Origin: Phycisphaerales bacterium
Lineage (GTDB): Bacteria; Planctomycetota; Phycisphaerae; Sedimentisphaerales; Anaerohalosphaeraceae
Direction of reading: 5' to 3'
Assembly: GCA_011048645.1 (NCBI GenBank)
Contig: DSDR01000344.1
Coordinates: 1-9,681, forward strand
Length of the DNA: 9,681 nt
Shown: piece after piece, positions 1 to 6,468 of the stretch
Layout: each line of letters starts with the position of its first letter
How positions within the stretch are numbered: position 1 is the stretch's first letter
The notes under the pieces: generated by a model
The model's database searches: none
Seen by the model: only the letters and a program-made list of their open reading frames with translations
What the model was told of the DNA's origin: nothing
Position numbers and translations under genes: made by a program

Positions 1-1427
1 ATATTGACCAGACGCGACACACTGCTGGGCGCGTCGTTGGTGTGCAGCGTGCTGAGCACCAAATGGCCGGTCAGAGCCGCCTGCACCGCGATTCGCGCGG
101 TTTCCGAGTCGCGAATTTCACCAATCATAATGATGTCCGGGTCCTGCCGCAGCAGCGACCGCAGCGCCGCCGAAAATGTCAGGCCGGCCTTCTCGTTGAC
201 CTGCACCTGATTGCAGAATTCAAGGTTGTATTCGACCGGATCTTCCACGGTGGACACATTCAACGTCTTGCTGTCCATCTGGGCCAGCGCCGAATACAGG
301 GTGGTGCTTTTACCGCTGCCGGTCGGCCCGGTGACCAGCAGGATGCCGTGGGGGCGGGCGATTTGCTCGCGAAAGGCCTCCAGCAGCCGCGGCTCCATTC
401 CCATTTTGTCCAGCCCGATCATAATGCTCTTGCTGTCCAGCAGGCGGACGACCACCTTTTCGCCGTGGCTGGTCGGCAGCACCGATACACGCAGATCAAC
501 GCCGCGACCGCCCATAATCACGGCGATTTTGCCGTCCTGCGGAATGCGCCGCTCGGAAATGTCCAGATTGGACATAATCTTCAGACGCGAGACAATCGCC
601 GCGTGCATTTTGGCCGGCGCCTGCATCGAGTCAAACAGCACGCCGTCGATACGGTAGCGGATTTTGGTTTGTTTTTCCTTCGGCTCGATATGAATGTCGC
701 TGGCGCCTTCGTGCAGCGCGTTGCTCAGGACATAATTGACGAATTTGATGACGGGCGATTCGCCGGCGCTTTTTTCAAGGTCTTCGATGTCCTCTTCGCT
801 GTCCTGCACCAGTTCAATATCGTCCAGGTCGCTGACAAAGTCATCCACATTGTAGTTGAACTTACTGTCATCAAAGGCTTCGCAGACCTTGTCGATGTCC
901 TCGGCCGGACAGACGATCACATCAACCGTCATTCCCGTTTGTCGCTTGACATCGTCAATCGCAAACACATTGGCCGGATCGGACGTGCCGATGGTTAGCA
1001 CATTGTCCTGCACGGCAATCGGCAGCAGGTGGTTGGCGCCGATGTATTTAAGATCGAGCATGCCGAATGCCTTTTTGTCCACATCGTCCGGGTCGATGCG
1101 GCGAAACGCATACCCGTACAATTCGGCCTTGGCGATCAGAATCTGTTCCTGGCTGATGCTGTAGCGGTCCAGGATTTTCTCGACCGGGCAGCCGCTGCGC
1201 CGCCGTTCGTCGCGAATTTGAGCGACCTGTTCGTCATCAAGCAGCGACTGACTGGCCAGAATATCGACCACATCCCTGAATCGCGTCTTGGATGCGGTCA
1301 TCTGCGGGCTGTACAGATTGCGCAGCCCCGGCGCCAATTCGGTCTGGCCGGTGTCCGGGTCGTCCAGGATCGCGCTGTAATCCGCGGGCGCCGCCGACGG
1401 ATTTTTTTTGCTGAATATCCGTTTCAT
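1..1427 (-). CDS. pilB: Type IV pilus / type II secretion assembly ATPase, PilB/GspE family (C-terminus cut by window edge)
   Basis: Hexameric cytoplasmic motor ATPase expected to drive pilin or pseudopilin polymerisation. The minus-strand frame from ATG 1427 gives 475 residues before the window edge; family members are usually about 560, so roughly 90 are missing. Visible: an MshEN-like N-terminal domain (about 48-185), an acidic linker (about 186-223), the N2 domain motif ASDIHIEP (242-249), Walker A GPTGSGKST (367-375, catalytic-site K373), an Asp box VEDPVEY (394-400), Walker B IIMIGE (432-437) and a His box TGHLVLSTLHTNDA (453-466). The zinc-binding tetracysteine region typical of PilB/GspE would lie beyond the edge. 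The start overlaps the stop of the upstream gene as ATGA, with only a weak Shine-Dalgarno, so translation is probably coupled. The His box and the PilMNO neighbours favour an assembly ATPase over the retraction ATPase PilT. PilB versus GspE cannot be settled from this part alone. Confidence 0.93.
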   Translation of the reverse strand, partial: MKRIFSKKNPSAAPADYSAILDDPDTGQTELAPGLRNLYSPQMTASKTRFRDVVDILASQSLLDDEQVAQIRDERRRSGCPVEKILDRYSISQEQILIAKAELYGYAFRRIDPDDVDKKAFGMLDLKYIGANHLLPIAVQDNVLTIGTSDPANVFAIDDVKRQTGMTVDVIVCPAEDIDKVCEAFDDSKFNYNVDDFVSDLDDIELVQDSEEDIEDLEKSAGESPVIKFVNYVLSNALHEGASDIHIEPKEKQTKIRYRIDGVLFDSMQAPAKMHAAIVSRLKIMSNLDISERRIPQDGKIAVIMGGRGVDLRVSVLPTSHGEKVVVRLLDSKSIMIGLDKMGMEPRLLEAFREQIARPHGILLVTGPTGSGKSTTLYSALAQMDSKTLNVSTVEDPVEYNLEFCNQVQVNEKAGLTFSAALRSLLRQDPDIIMIGEIRDSETARIAVQAALTGHLVLSTLHTNDAPSSVSRLVN

Positions 1428-2080
1428 TCGTCCATCTTCAATTGAATGCTGAGACCTTCATAAGTCAAATCCACGGTGTTTGCACCGATATGACTGACGG
1501 TCAGGTCGTTGATTTCATCGCCGACATACAGTATTTTATCGTTGATCATACAGCAAACGCCGCGCGGGGTGGAGGTAATCGACCAGAGCTGCAGATTCTG
1601 CGCCGCCCCGCTGATCTTGTCTTGCATCAGCCGAAGCTGTTCCTGTCGCTGTCGGTCTTCATCGCTGCCTGGCTGGCCGGAAGCAATTTCCCGCTTGAAC
1701 GGATTTTTCTGAAGTTCATCGACGTGGATTTGTCCGATATTGGAGAACTCATAGAAGCGTCCCACGACCGAATCCATTTGGCTGTTCATTTCCGTCTGCA
1801 TTCCGCTCAACTGGGCGATGGCCGCTTCCAACTGGGTCTGGTCTTCGGCGGTTGCGGCGGCGACCGATGCCGGCGTGGTTTTTTTAATCATAAACCATAC
1901 CCCCAGCGCTCCGACGGCAAACATCGCCATCAGCATCATCGTGCTTTGCCGCAGCTTCCGGGTATGCCCCGAGACGGTCAGAAAATCGTTCTGAAGACTG
2001 GGCGCTTCTGCGCCGTTTTCCTGAGATGAGGCCTCGACAGCGGGTATCTTGCTTTGGCCTTCTTTTAAGTATGACAACAT
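1424..2080 (-). CDS. Bitopic periplasmic assembly subunit, PilP/GspC-like
   Basis: 218 residues, seen as an N-terminal cytoplasmic tail (1-46), one membrane segment (about 47-65, flanked by K66-K67), a Gln/Glu-rich probable coiled coil (about 79-112), an NPF motif (126-128) and a small C-terminal beta domain (about 163-216). That domain has the pattern L-x-L-x-x-I...P...(M)IN-D-K-x-x-x-V-G-D...V...I...V-D-L...G-L-x-I-x-L, which resembles the homology region of GspC and the PilP fold that contacts the secretin. Its place between pilO and pilB suggests it fills the PilP/GspC slot of the inner-membrane platform. ATG 2080 has GGAG 7 nt upstream (2088-2091), and pilO ends 38 nt before it. Oddities: PilP is normally a lipoprotein, whereas this has a true membrane anchor as GspC does, and there is a vicinal C176-C177 pair. 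The family is inferred from architecture and context, so I give no symbol. Confidence 0.72.
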   Translation of the reverse strand: MLSYLKEGQSKIPAVEASSQENGAEAPSLQNDFLTVSGHTRKLRQSTMMLMAMFAVGALGVWFMIKKTTPASVAAATAEDQTQLEAAIAQLSGMQTEMNSQMDSVVGRFYEFSNIGQIHVDELQKNPFKREIASGQPGSDEDRQRQEQLRLMQDKISGAAQNLQLWSITSTPRGVCCMINDKILYVGDEINDLTVSHIGANTVDLTYEGLSIQLKMDE

Positions 2081-2118
2081 AACCGAACTCCGTAAAAGAG
2101 GAAAAGTAACAGTTGTGC

Positions 2119-2655
2119 TCAGGCCGGGGATTTTTGGAAGAAGATACTCATAACGAATTCCGATTCGGTCTGGCCTTCGGTTTGTGATTTCTTTTTGAGT
2201 TTGAGTTCGCGGATTTTGGTGATGCGATCCAGTTTTTCCAACTCCAGCAGAAAAGCATAATAGGCGTGAAAATCGCCGTGCAGTTCCATGCGGAGCGGCT
2301 GCTCGATGTACCCTCGATTTTCAACGGCCTTCATCGTTCGAATGGTTTTGGGCGTCAGGCCGTGGCGTTGTGCGATCAGCGTTACGTTTTCAAGAACGGT
2401 GTGGATTTCGCTGCTGGGCGGCAGTTTGCTTTCAAAGACGGCAATGGCCTCTTCCACTTTGTGAAGCTGCGCGGTCAGATCATCGGCTGCGGCGGTGGCC
2501 CGCTCCAGCTCGTCGAGCTTGGCGCGTTTTTGCTCCATGGCCGTGCGTTCCTGATCCAGGTGAGTGTTGGCCGGTTTGATCATATAGGCATAGGCCGCAT
2601 AAGCCAGCCCGATGATCAGAACAAAGAAAATCAAATGTCGAATTCCGCTTGTCAT
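2119..2655 (-). CDS. pilO: Type IV pilus inner-membrane platform protein PilO
   Basis: 178-residue bitopic membrane protein. It has a short cytoplasmic N-terminus, one membrane helix (about 8-26), a periplasmic coiled coil (about 29-75) ending in FESKLP (74-79), and a ferredoxin-like C-terminal domain. That domain shows the PilO signature of a strand leading into G127-D-F-H-A-Y-Y-A-F-L-L-E-L-E-K-L, then D143-R-I and a following strand of alternating charged and hydrophobic residues (148-155). PilO forms a heterodimer with PilN and connects PilM to PilP and the secretin. ATG 2655 is well supported by AAAGGA (2664-2669) 8 nt upstream. pilN ends 26 nt before it, in line with one operon. The length is slightly below the usual 200 or so. 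GspM-like proteins share the fold, but the PilM and PilN neighbours favour PilO. Confidence 0.85.
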   Translation of the reverse strand: MTSGIRHLIFFVLIIGLAYAAYAYMIKPANTHLDQERTAMEQKRAKLDELERATAAADDLTAQLHKVEEAIAVFESKLPPSSEIHTVLENVTLIAQRHGLTPKTIRTMKAVENRGYIEQPLRMELHGDFHAYYAFLLELEKLDRITKIRELKLKKKSQTEGQTESEFVMSIFFQKSPA

Positions 2656-2681
2656 AGGACGGGTCCTTTCTTGCAGACGAC

Positions 2682-3392
2682 TTATAACAGGGCTTCGTCG
2701 CGTTTACGCCGTATGGAGTCAATGTCTTCTTTGGTCAGTGTCAGATTGGGTTTGAGCATGGCGCGCAGCTTGAATTCACGAAACTTCACCTCGTCGATGA
2801 TCCGTTCTTTGGATTCCACCAGCTCGACGCGCCCCAGCAAAATGGAACCATTCAGCCGGGCGATGTAGGCGGCCACTTCGATATCACTGGGGGCGATGCC
2901 CATCAATTCGAGGTTGGTCTCGATCCGACGCTGCGGTTCTTCAGGGGCCTGGGTTTTGGCGGTTTTGGCCTGATATTGATTGGCGGGCTTGCTTGCCGGT
3001 TTTGTCGAAGCGGAAGCGACGCGCAGCTCTTTTTCCTCCAGACCCAGGTCCAGCAGCGAAACGCCCGTCGGCAGATTATTGGTCAGCGCGGCCAGGATGA
3101 CGCTGCGGGGCGCCGGTTCAAGCAGTTCAGCCGTCATCACCATCGTTTTGAGCATGGTCTGGCCTTTGGCCTTGAGTTCTTCAAGCTGGGCAATCTGTTC
3201 TTTGGCTTTGGCCATTCGCGCATTGAGCGTGATCATTTCCATATTCACGGCCCGCTGACGCATTTTAATAAAGCCGAATGTAATGCCGATAGCGCCCAGC
3301 ATCGCCATCAACAGCATCAGATACATCAGATTGGCGCGACTGGATTGGCGCTGCTGAATGTAATCATTCGGAACAAAATTGATCGTTCCCAT
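2682..3392 (-). CDS. pilN: Type IV pilus inner-membrane platform protein PilN
   Basis: 236-residue bitopic protein. The cytoplasmic N-terminus carries INFVP (4-8), matching the INLLP-type motif by which PilN docks in the PilM groove. One membrane helix follows (about 22-42), then a charged periplasmic coiled coil (about 45-82). The ferredoxin-like domain starts with LPTGVSLLDLGLEEKELRV (107-125) and resumes at about residue 159. Its two halves are separated by a Lys/Ala/Pro/Gln-rich, probably disordered insert (about 127-156). With that insert and a charged C-terminal tail (about 216-236), it is longer than the roughly 190 residues usual for PilN. ATG 3392 has GAGG (3398-3401) 5 nt upstream. 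pilM ends 49 nt before the start and pilO begins 26 nt after the end. It should pair with PilO in the periplasm. A GspL C-terminal-half equivalent is the only real alternative. Confidence 0.87.
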   Translation of the reverse strand: MGTINFVPNDYIQQRQSSRANLMYLMLLMAMLGAIGITFGFIKMRQRAVNMEMITLNARMAKAKEQIAQLEELKAKGQTMLKTMVMTAELLEPAPRSVILAALTNNLPTGVSLLDLGLEEKELRVASASTKPASKPANQYQAKTAKTQAPEEPQRRIETNLELMGIAPSDIEVAAYIARLNGSILLGRVELVESKERIIDEVKFREFKLRAMLKPNLTLTKEDIDSIRRKRDEALL

Positions 3393-3441
3393 AAGAACCT
3401 CGGTTAAAAATCAATACCATTTCGATTTATATTGCGACCGT

Positions 3442-4419
3442 TTATTCGCGGGTTTGGTTCAAACTCAGCCCGAACGCCGTGGCCCAGTCCACGCGGCTGT
3501 TGCGGCGATCCACCATGCAGGCCGGGCCGTGATTCATTTCCACCGCGCACAGCACATCGCCGACCTGTGCGGCGACCTGCATCTGTCGGGCCAGTTCGGC
3601 GATTTTGTCGCACAGATCGCTGGAAGCGCCGCTGCCGGCCAAAAACACCATCCGCTCAATCACTCCGCTGCCCGGAAGCGATTCATAATAGCGAACACAG
3701 GCGTCAATCTCGGCCAGGAGCCGCTGCCGCATCGGTTCGCTGTCCAGATCCGCATAACCGATCGAGATTACACGTGCAAAAAGCAGATTGTCCGCCCGAC
3801 AAATCACGACGTTGGTATGGCGCGTTCCGACATCCAGTAAAATGGCGATCCGCTCCCGCTCATTTCCTCGGCGGCAGAAAAAGCCCGAATAACTCTGTAT
3901 CAGCGCTGTCGGCCAGATGTTAATACCCACGACGTTCAGGCCGGTTTTTTCATAGATCGCCAAATATCGATTGACGGTCTCCCGTTCGGCGGCGATCACC
4001 AGTACATCGGCGTCTGATGCCTTGGCCTCCGGCTGTTCGATGACGATATACTGAAGCAGCGCCTTGTCGGACGGAAACGGCAGGCGTTTTTGCACCTTCG
4101 GCAGGGCTGTTTCCGCCAGGCGATCCAGCGTCGAGCGGGGCACTTTGATCGGATCGATGAACAAATCGTCCGACGGCAGGGCGGTCACGACATCTTTGCC
4201 TTTGAATTTGGCCTCATGCCAGATATCCTTGATCGCTTCGATGGCCCAATGCTGCCAGGCGGGCGTGCGCGCTTCAATGGACTCCGGTTTGGCGCGGAGC
4301 CCGGCCGAGACCAGGAACGGTCCCTGCCCGTTCATCCCCAACTGCGCCATCCGTAAATAGGTGCTGCCTAAATCCACGCCTATCGGACAAACACGTTTTT
4401 TTCCGAAGTTGAACATCAT
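3442..4419 (-). CDS. pilM: Type IV pilus actin-like assembly protein PilM
   Basis: 325-residue soluble cytoplasmic protein of the FtsA/PilM actin-like ATPase family, slightly short of the usual 350. Nucleotide-fold motifs are in order: phosphate-1 IGVDLGSTYLRM (13-24), a 1C-like region with ALPSDDLFIDPIKVP (80-94), phosphate-2 LLDVGTRHTNVVI (194-206), and an adenosine motif VFLAGSGA (258-265). The C-terminus ends in AFGLSLNQ, as in family members. PilM binds the N-terminal tail of PilN and so anchors the inner-membrane platform to the cytoplasmic motor. It is the first gene of the operon. Start: ATG 4419 and ATG 4416 are adjacent, with a modest purine-rich ribosome site (GAAAG, 4432-4436 and 4428-4431), and the two cannot be separated by sequence. 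The leader ahead of it (from 4420) is long and has inverted repeats. Confidence 0.92.
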   Translation of the reverse strand: MMFNFGKKRVCPIGVDLGSTYLRMAQLGMNGQGPFLVSAGLRAKPESIEARTPAWQHWAIEAIKDIWHEAKFKGKDVVTALPSDDLFIDPIKVPRSTLDRLAETALPKVQKRLPFPSDKALLQYIVIEQPEAKASDADVLVIAAERETVNRYLAIYEKTGLNVVGINIWPTALIQSYSGFFCRRGNERERIAILLDVGTRHTNVVICRADNLLFARVISIGYADLDSEPMRQRLLAEIDACVRYYESLPGSGVIERMVFLAGSGASSDLCDKIAELARQMQVAAQVGDVLCAVEMNHGPACMVDRRNSRVDWATAFGLSLNQTRE

Positions 4420-4443
4420 CCGTTACGCTTTCTTTCAGACATC

Positions 4444-4470
4444 GCCCGCGGCTCCGGCGCCGCGGCGGGC
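4444..4470 (-). repeat. GC-rich inverted repeat just upstream of pilM
   Basis: Arms GCCCGC (4444-4449) and GCGGGC (4465-4470) enclose 15 nt that are themselves GC-rich and partly self-complementary. It sits 25 nt before the pilM start on the minus strand. No T-run follows, so it does not look like a terminator. It could fold in the pilM leader RNA near the ribosome site. Such repeats also arise by chance in GC-rich DNA. Confidence 0.4.
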
Positions 4471-4530
4471 AATTTGCTTTCACACGTTTTCGGCTGTCTT
4501 CTTGTCGTCTCGATTTGCCCTGAGCATTAG

Positions 4531-4549
4531 GACGGAGATGGTATCCGTC
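4531..4549 (-). repeat. Inverted repeat GACGGA-7-TCCGTC in pilM leader
   Basis: Arms GACGGA (4531-4536) and TCCGTC (4544-4549) are perfect 6-bp complements around a 7-nt loop. They would form a hairpin in RNA from either strand, or a dyad operator in DNA. It lies about 110 nt before the pilM start, between the candidate promoter and the gene. Function is unknown. Confidence 0.4.
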
Positions 4550-4580
4550 TGCAAATTCACGGCCGTCTTTGACCTTGTAT

Positions 4581-4610
4581 AATGTACGTAATATTTTGCA
4601 TCGGGCAAAA
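4581..4610 (-). promoter_or_regulatory. Candidate pilM promoter with overlapping TTTTGC/GCAAAA dyad
   Basis: On the minus strand, TTGCCC (4603-4608) is followed after 16 nt by TACATT (4581-4586); each matches the sigma70 consensus at four of six positions. A perfect dyad, TTTTGC (4594-4599) and GCAAAA (4605-4610) with a 5-nt centre, covers the -35 side. It could be an operator, or simply an AT-rich hairpin. If used, the promoter would give a leader of roughly 155 nt. This is weak evidence and only a candidate. Confidence 0.27.
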
Positions 4611-4777
4611 CCGCCGCGAGCGGCCGGCCGGTTCCACTGGGGACCGATAACAAGCAAGGTGTCGGGGGTGATAAGGGCGGATGTTCGTATGGCTGGACCG
4701 TCAAACCCCGAAAGGAACGGTCTTATCGCGATTTTCAGGTCGCCGGTAATGATGAAGTACGACGGTTTGGTCAGGAT

Positions 4778-4831
4778 AAAAAAGTTGTCCTTCCACAGGC
4801 TGACGTCTCTGTCGTGTGTCCGATAACTTTT
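4778..4831 (-). terminator. Weak terminator candidate after the dGTPase gene
   Basis: Reading the minus strand past the dGTPase stop, AAAAGTT (4825-4831) is complementary to AACTTTT (4780-4786), which runs into a six-T tract (4778-4783). The enclosed 38 nt contain ACAG/CTGT, which could pair inside. The stem is AT-rich and the loop long, so this is a poor intrinsic terminator at best. Transcription may continue into pilM. Confidence 0.2.
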
Positions 4832-5924
4832 ATTCTCGGCAGGCCTTAGCTCGGGCGGCGCAGTAGCGGTCGGTCATTCCGGCGATGTAGTCGCAGACCG
4901 TTCGCTCCAGCCCTTCGGTGTCAATCAGGACGCGATAGTAGCGCGGCATCGCCTCCGGCCGGCGGCACAGCGAGGTAAATAGGGTTCGCAGCCAGCGGCC
5001 GGCCTGTGCGGCCGAAGCCTGAAGGTCAGGATGCAGATACATACGCTCCATCAAAAACGCCTCAAGCCGGCACAGTCCGGCCTCCGCTGAAGGACTGAGC
5101 CGCACCAATGCGTCCGGATAATCGGCCGCCTGCTGCCACGTCTCAATGGACGCTTGTGCCAGGGCGGTTCGGCTGGTTTCAATGGCGTCAATCGCCAGCC
5201 AATCCAGCATCCCCTTGGCCAGGCGCGTGCGGCGCACTACGAAATCCTCGATGCGGTCCAGCCGCTGTCGCTCGGCCACCTGCGTTACCAAATCCAGTCC
5301 GATAAGCTGCTCGTACTCAATCAGGCGCGCCCGGATGCCGTCTTCCAGATCGTGGCAGTTATACGCGATGCGGTCGGCTAAATCAGCGATCTGTCCTTCA
5401 ATTGTCGGACGGTACGGCCAATCCCCCTGTTCGGCGGGACGGTCATACGGCGAGCTGTGTTTCATCAATCCCAGCCGGGTTTCAAACATCAGATTCAGCC
5501 CTGCAAAGTCCGGATAGGGGTGTTCGAGGAAATCCACGATTCGCAGCGCATGGCGGTTATGCTCAAATCCGCCGCACGCAGCCGTCAGCTCATTGAGCGC
5601 CGCCTCGCCGCTGTGTCCGAACGGCGGATGTCCCAGATCGTGCGCCAGACAAATCGCTTCGGTCAGGATTTCGTTGACCCCCAGATTGCGCGCCAGCGTT
5701 CGCCCGATCTGGGCCACTTCGATACTGTGAGTCAGCCGCGTCCGGTAATGGTCGTTCAGTCCGGTGGTAAAGACCTGCGTTTTGCCCTCCAGCCTGCGAA
5801 ACGCCGCACAATGAATGATGCGATCGCGGTCGCGTTCAAACGCGCTGCGGTACGGATGAACCGGCTCGTTATGCCGTCGGCCTCGGCTGTTGGATTCGCG
5901 AACGGCAAAGGGCGCATCCTGCAT
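4830..5924 (-). CDS. dgt: dGTPase-like HD-domain dNTP triphosphohydrolase
   Basis: 364-residue cytoplasmic enzyme expected to hydrolyse a dNTP (classically dGTP) to the deoxynucleoside and triphosphate, limiting dNTP pools. Numbering from ATG 5924, the family opening is present: HPYRSAFERDRDRII (about 23-37) and AAFRRLEGKTQVF (40-52). The HD metal site follows, with H66 in RLTHSIEVAQ, H95-D96 in LAHDLGHPPFGHSGE (93-107) and DLADRIAYNCHDLEDG (181-196). The C-terminal GMTDRY motif near the end is also typical. The length fits the shorter (about 370-residue) class rather than the 500-residue E. coli Dgt. The start is chosen because the motif region begins just after it and GGAGG (5936-5940) lies 11 nt upstream, inside the end of the HIT gene, which stops 7 nt before this start. 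The frame stays open 55 codons further upstream, but only across the HIT gene. Substrate preference cannot be read from sequence. Confidence 0.9.
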   Translation of the reverse strand: MQDAPFAVRESNSRGRRHNEPVHPYRSAFERDRDRIIHCAAFRRLEGKTQVFTTGLNDHYRTRLTHSIEVAQIGRTLARNLGVNEILTEAICLAHDLGHPPFGHSGEAALNELTAACGGFEHNRHALRIVDFLEHPYPDFAGLNLMFETRLGLMKHSSPYDRPAEQGDWPYRPTIEGQIADLADRIAYNCHDLEDGIRARLIEYEQLIGLDLVTQVAERQRLDRIEDFVVRRTRLAKGMLDWLAIDAIETSRTALAQASIETWQQAADYPDALVRLSPSAEAGLCRLEAFLMERMYLHPDLQASAAQAGRWLRTLFTSLCRRPEAMPRYYRVLIDTEGLERTVCDYIAGMTDRYCAARAKACRE

Positions 5925-5931
5925 AACGGCC

Positions 5932-6468
5932 TTATCCTCCCGGCGCGCCGCCAATGGAATGGGTTTTGCTGATGTCAACAAGTTGGCGATACAGTTCGTC
6001 CAGCCCCTGGCTGATGACGTCTGTATCGCTGCATACGTGCATATAATTCGTATCGCCGTTCCATCGCGGCACGACGTGGATATGCACATGGCCGGGCAGT
6101 CCCGCCCCGGCGCAGCGGCCGAAATTCATCCCCACATTGAATCCGTGCGGACCGAGGGCCGTCTTTAACACCCGCTGGCTGTCGCGCACCAGCCGCATCA
6201 GCGCCAGCAGTTCTTCGTCCGTCGCCTGATCCAGATCCGGGACATGGCGCGTCGGGGCAATCAGCAGATGACCATTGTTATAGGGGAACTTGTTGAAAAC
6301 GACGATGGCATGGGCGGTGCGCCACAGGACGTAATTGTCGGCGTCTTTGTCCGGCGTCGCCAGATAATCGCATAAAAAGCAATCGCTTTGGCCGCTCAGT
6401 CCCTGAATGTATTTGATGCGCCACGGCGCCCACAGATTGTTGCGTTCCAACGGCCCGAATTCACTCAT
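5932..6468 (-). CDS. HIT-family nucleotide hydrolase/phosphorylase (Ap4A phosphorylase-like branch)
   Basis: 178-residue cytoplasmic protein of the histidine-triad superfamily. The active-site triad H127-V-H129-I-H131 lies in GLPGHVHIHVVPRW (123-136), and H129 or H131 would be the nucleotidyl-accepting or transfer residue. The N-terminal LWAPWRIKYI (12-21) and C30-x2-C33 are hallmarks of the bacterial branch that includes zinc-containing Ap4A phosphorylases such as mycobacterial Rv2613c. NKFPYNNGHLLIAP (59-72) is the usual substrate-pocket segment. Its start overlaps the stop of the upstream lipoprotein gene as ATGA, and no Shine-Dalgarno precedes it, so translation probably depends on reinitiation. 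It ends 7 nt before the dGTPase start. Both downstream products act on nucleotides, which suggests a nucleotide-pool or alarmone clean-up role. The exact substrate is unknown; other HIT hydrolases are possible. Confidence 0.88.
   Translation of the reverse strand: MSEFGPLERNNLWAPWRIKYIQGLSGQSDCFLCDYLATPDKDADNYVLWRTAHAIVVFNKFPYNNGHLLIAPTRHVPDLDQATDEELLALMRLVRDSQRVLKTALGPHGFNVGMNFGRCAGAGLPGHVHIHVVPRWNGDTNYMHVCSDTDVISQGLDELYRQLVDISKTHSIGGAPGG
5936..5941 (-). promoter_or_regulatory. Ribosome binding site of the dGTPase gene
   Basis: GGGAGG on the minus strand lies 11 nt before ATG 5924 and falls within the last codons of the HIT gene. It decides the start over the ATGs further upstream that would overlap HIT. 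Confidence 0.6.

Larger units (their letters stand above)
4420..4829 (-). other. 410-nt non-coding stretch between dgt-like gene and pilM
   Basis: No convincing gene lies here on either strand. Open frames of up to about 85 codons exist, but they start at TTG without a ribosome site and show no recognisable pattern. It probably carries the 3' end of the dGTPase transcript (right), a promoter for the pil operon (about 4581-4608) and a structured 5' leader of pilM (4444-4549). The short elements are listed separately. Confidence 0.6.

Noticed and set aside
42..998. Long plus-strand open frame (318 codons) opposite the ATPase gene
   Set aside because: It is antisense to a gene with clear Walker A, Walker B and His-box motifs. 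Its translation is rich in His, Gln and Arg with no recognisable domain, as expected from the mirror of a GC-biased gene.
4480..4704. Small minus-strand open frame of 74 codons in the intergenic region
   Set aside because: It has a TTG start without a ribosome site and a Pro-rich sequence with no known pattern, and it crosses the candidate promoter and a hairpin.
4569..4826. Plus-strand open frame of 85 codons in the intergenic region
   Set aside because: It starts at a TTG next to a TATAAT, has no ribosome site, and shows no domain or compositional sign of a real protein.
4644..4827. CCGATAAC repeated at 4644-4651 and 4820-4827
   Set aside because: Only eight bases and two copies, with no extended similarity around them; chance is likely.
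5925..6089. N-terminal extension of the dGTPase by 55 codons
   Set aside because: It lies wholly on top of the HIT gene in another frame, has no family similarity, and a ribosome site marks ATG 5924.
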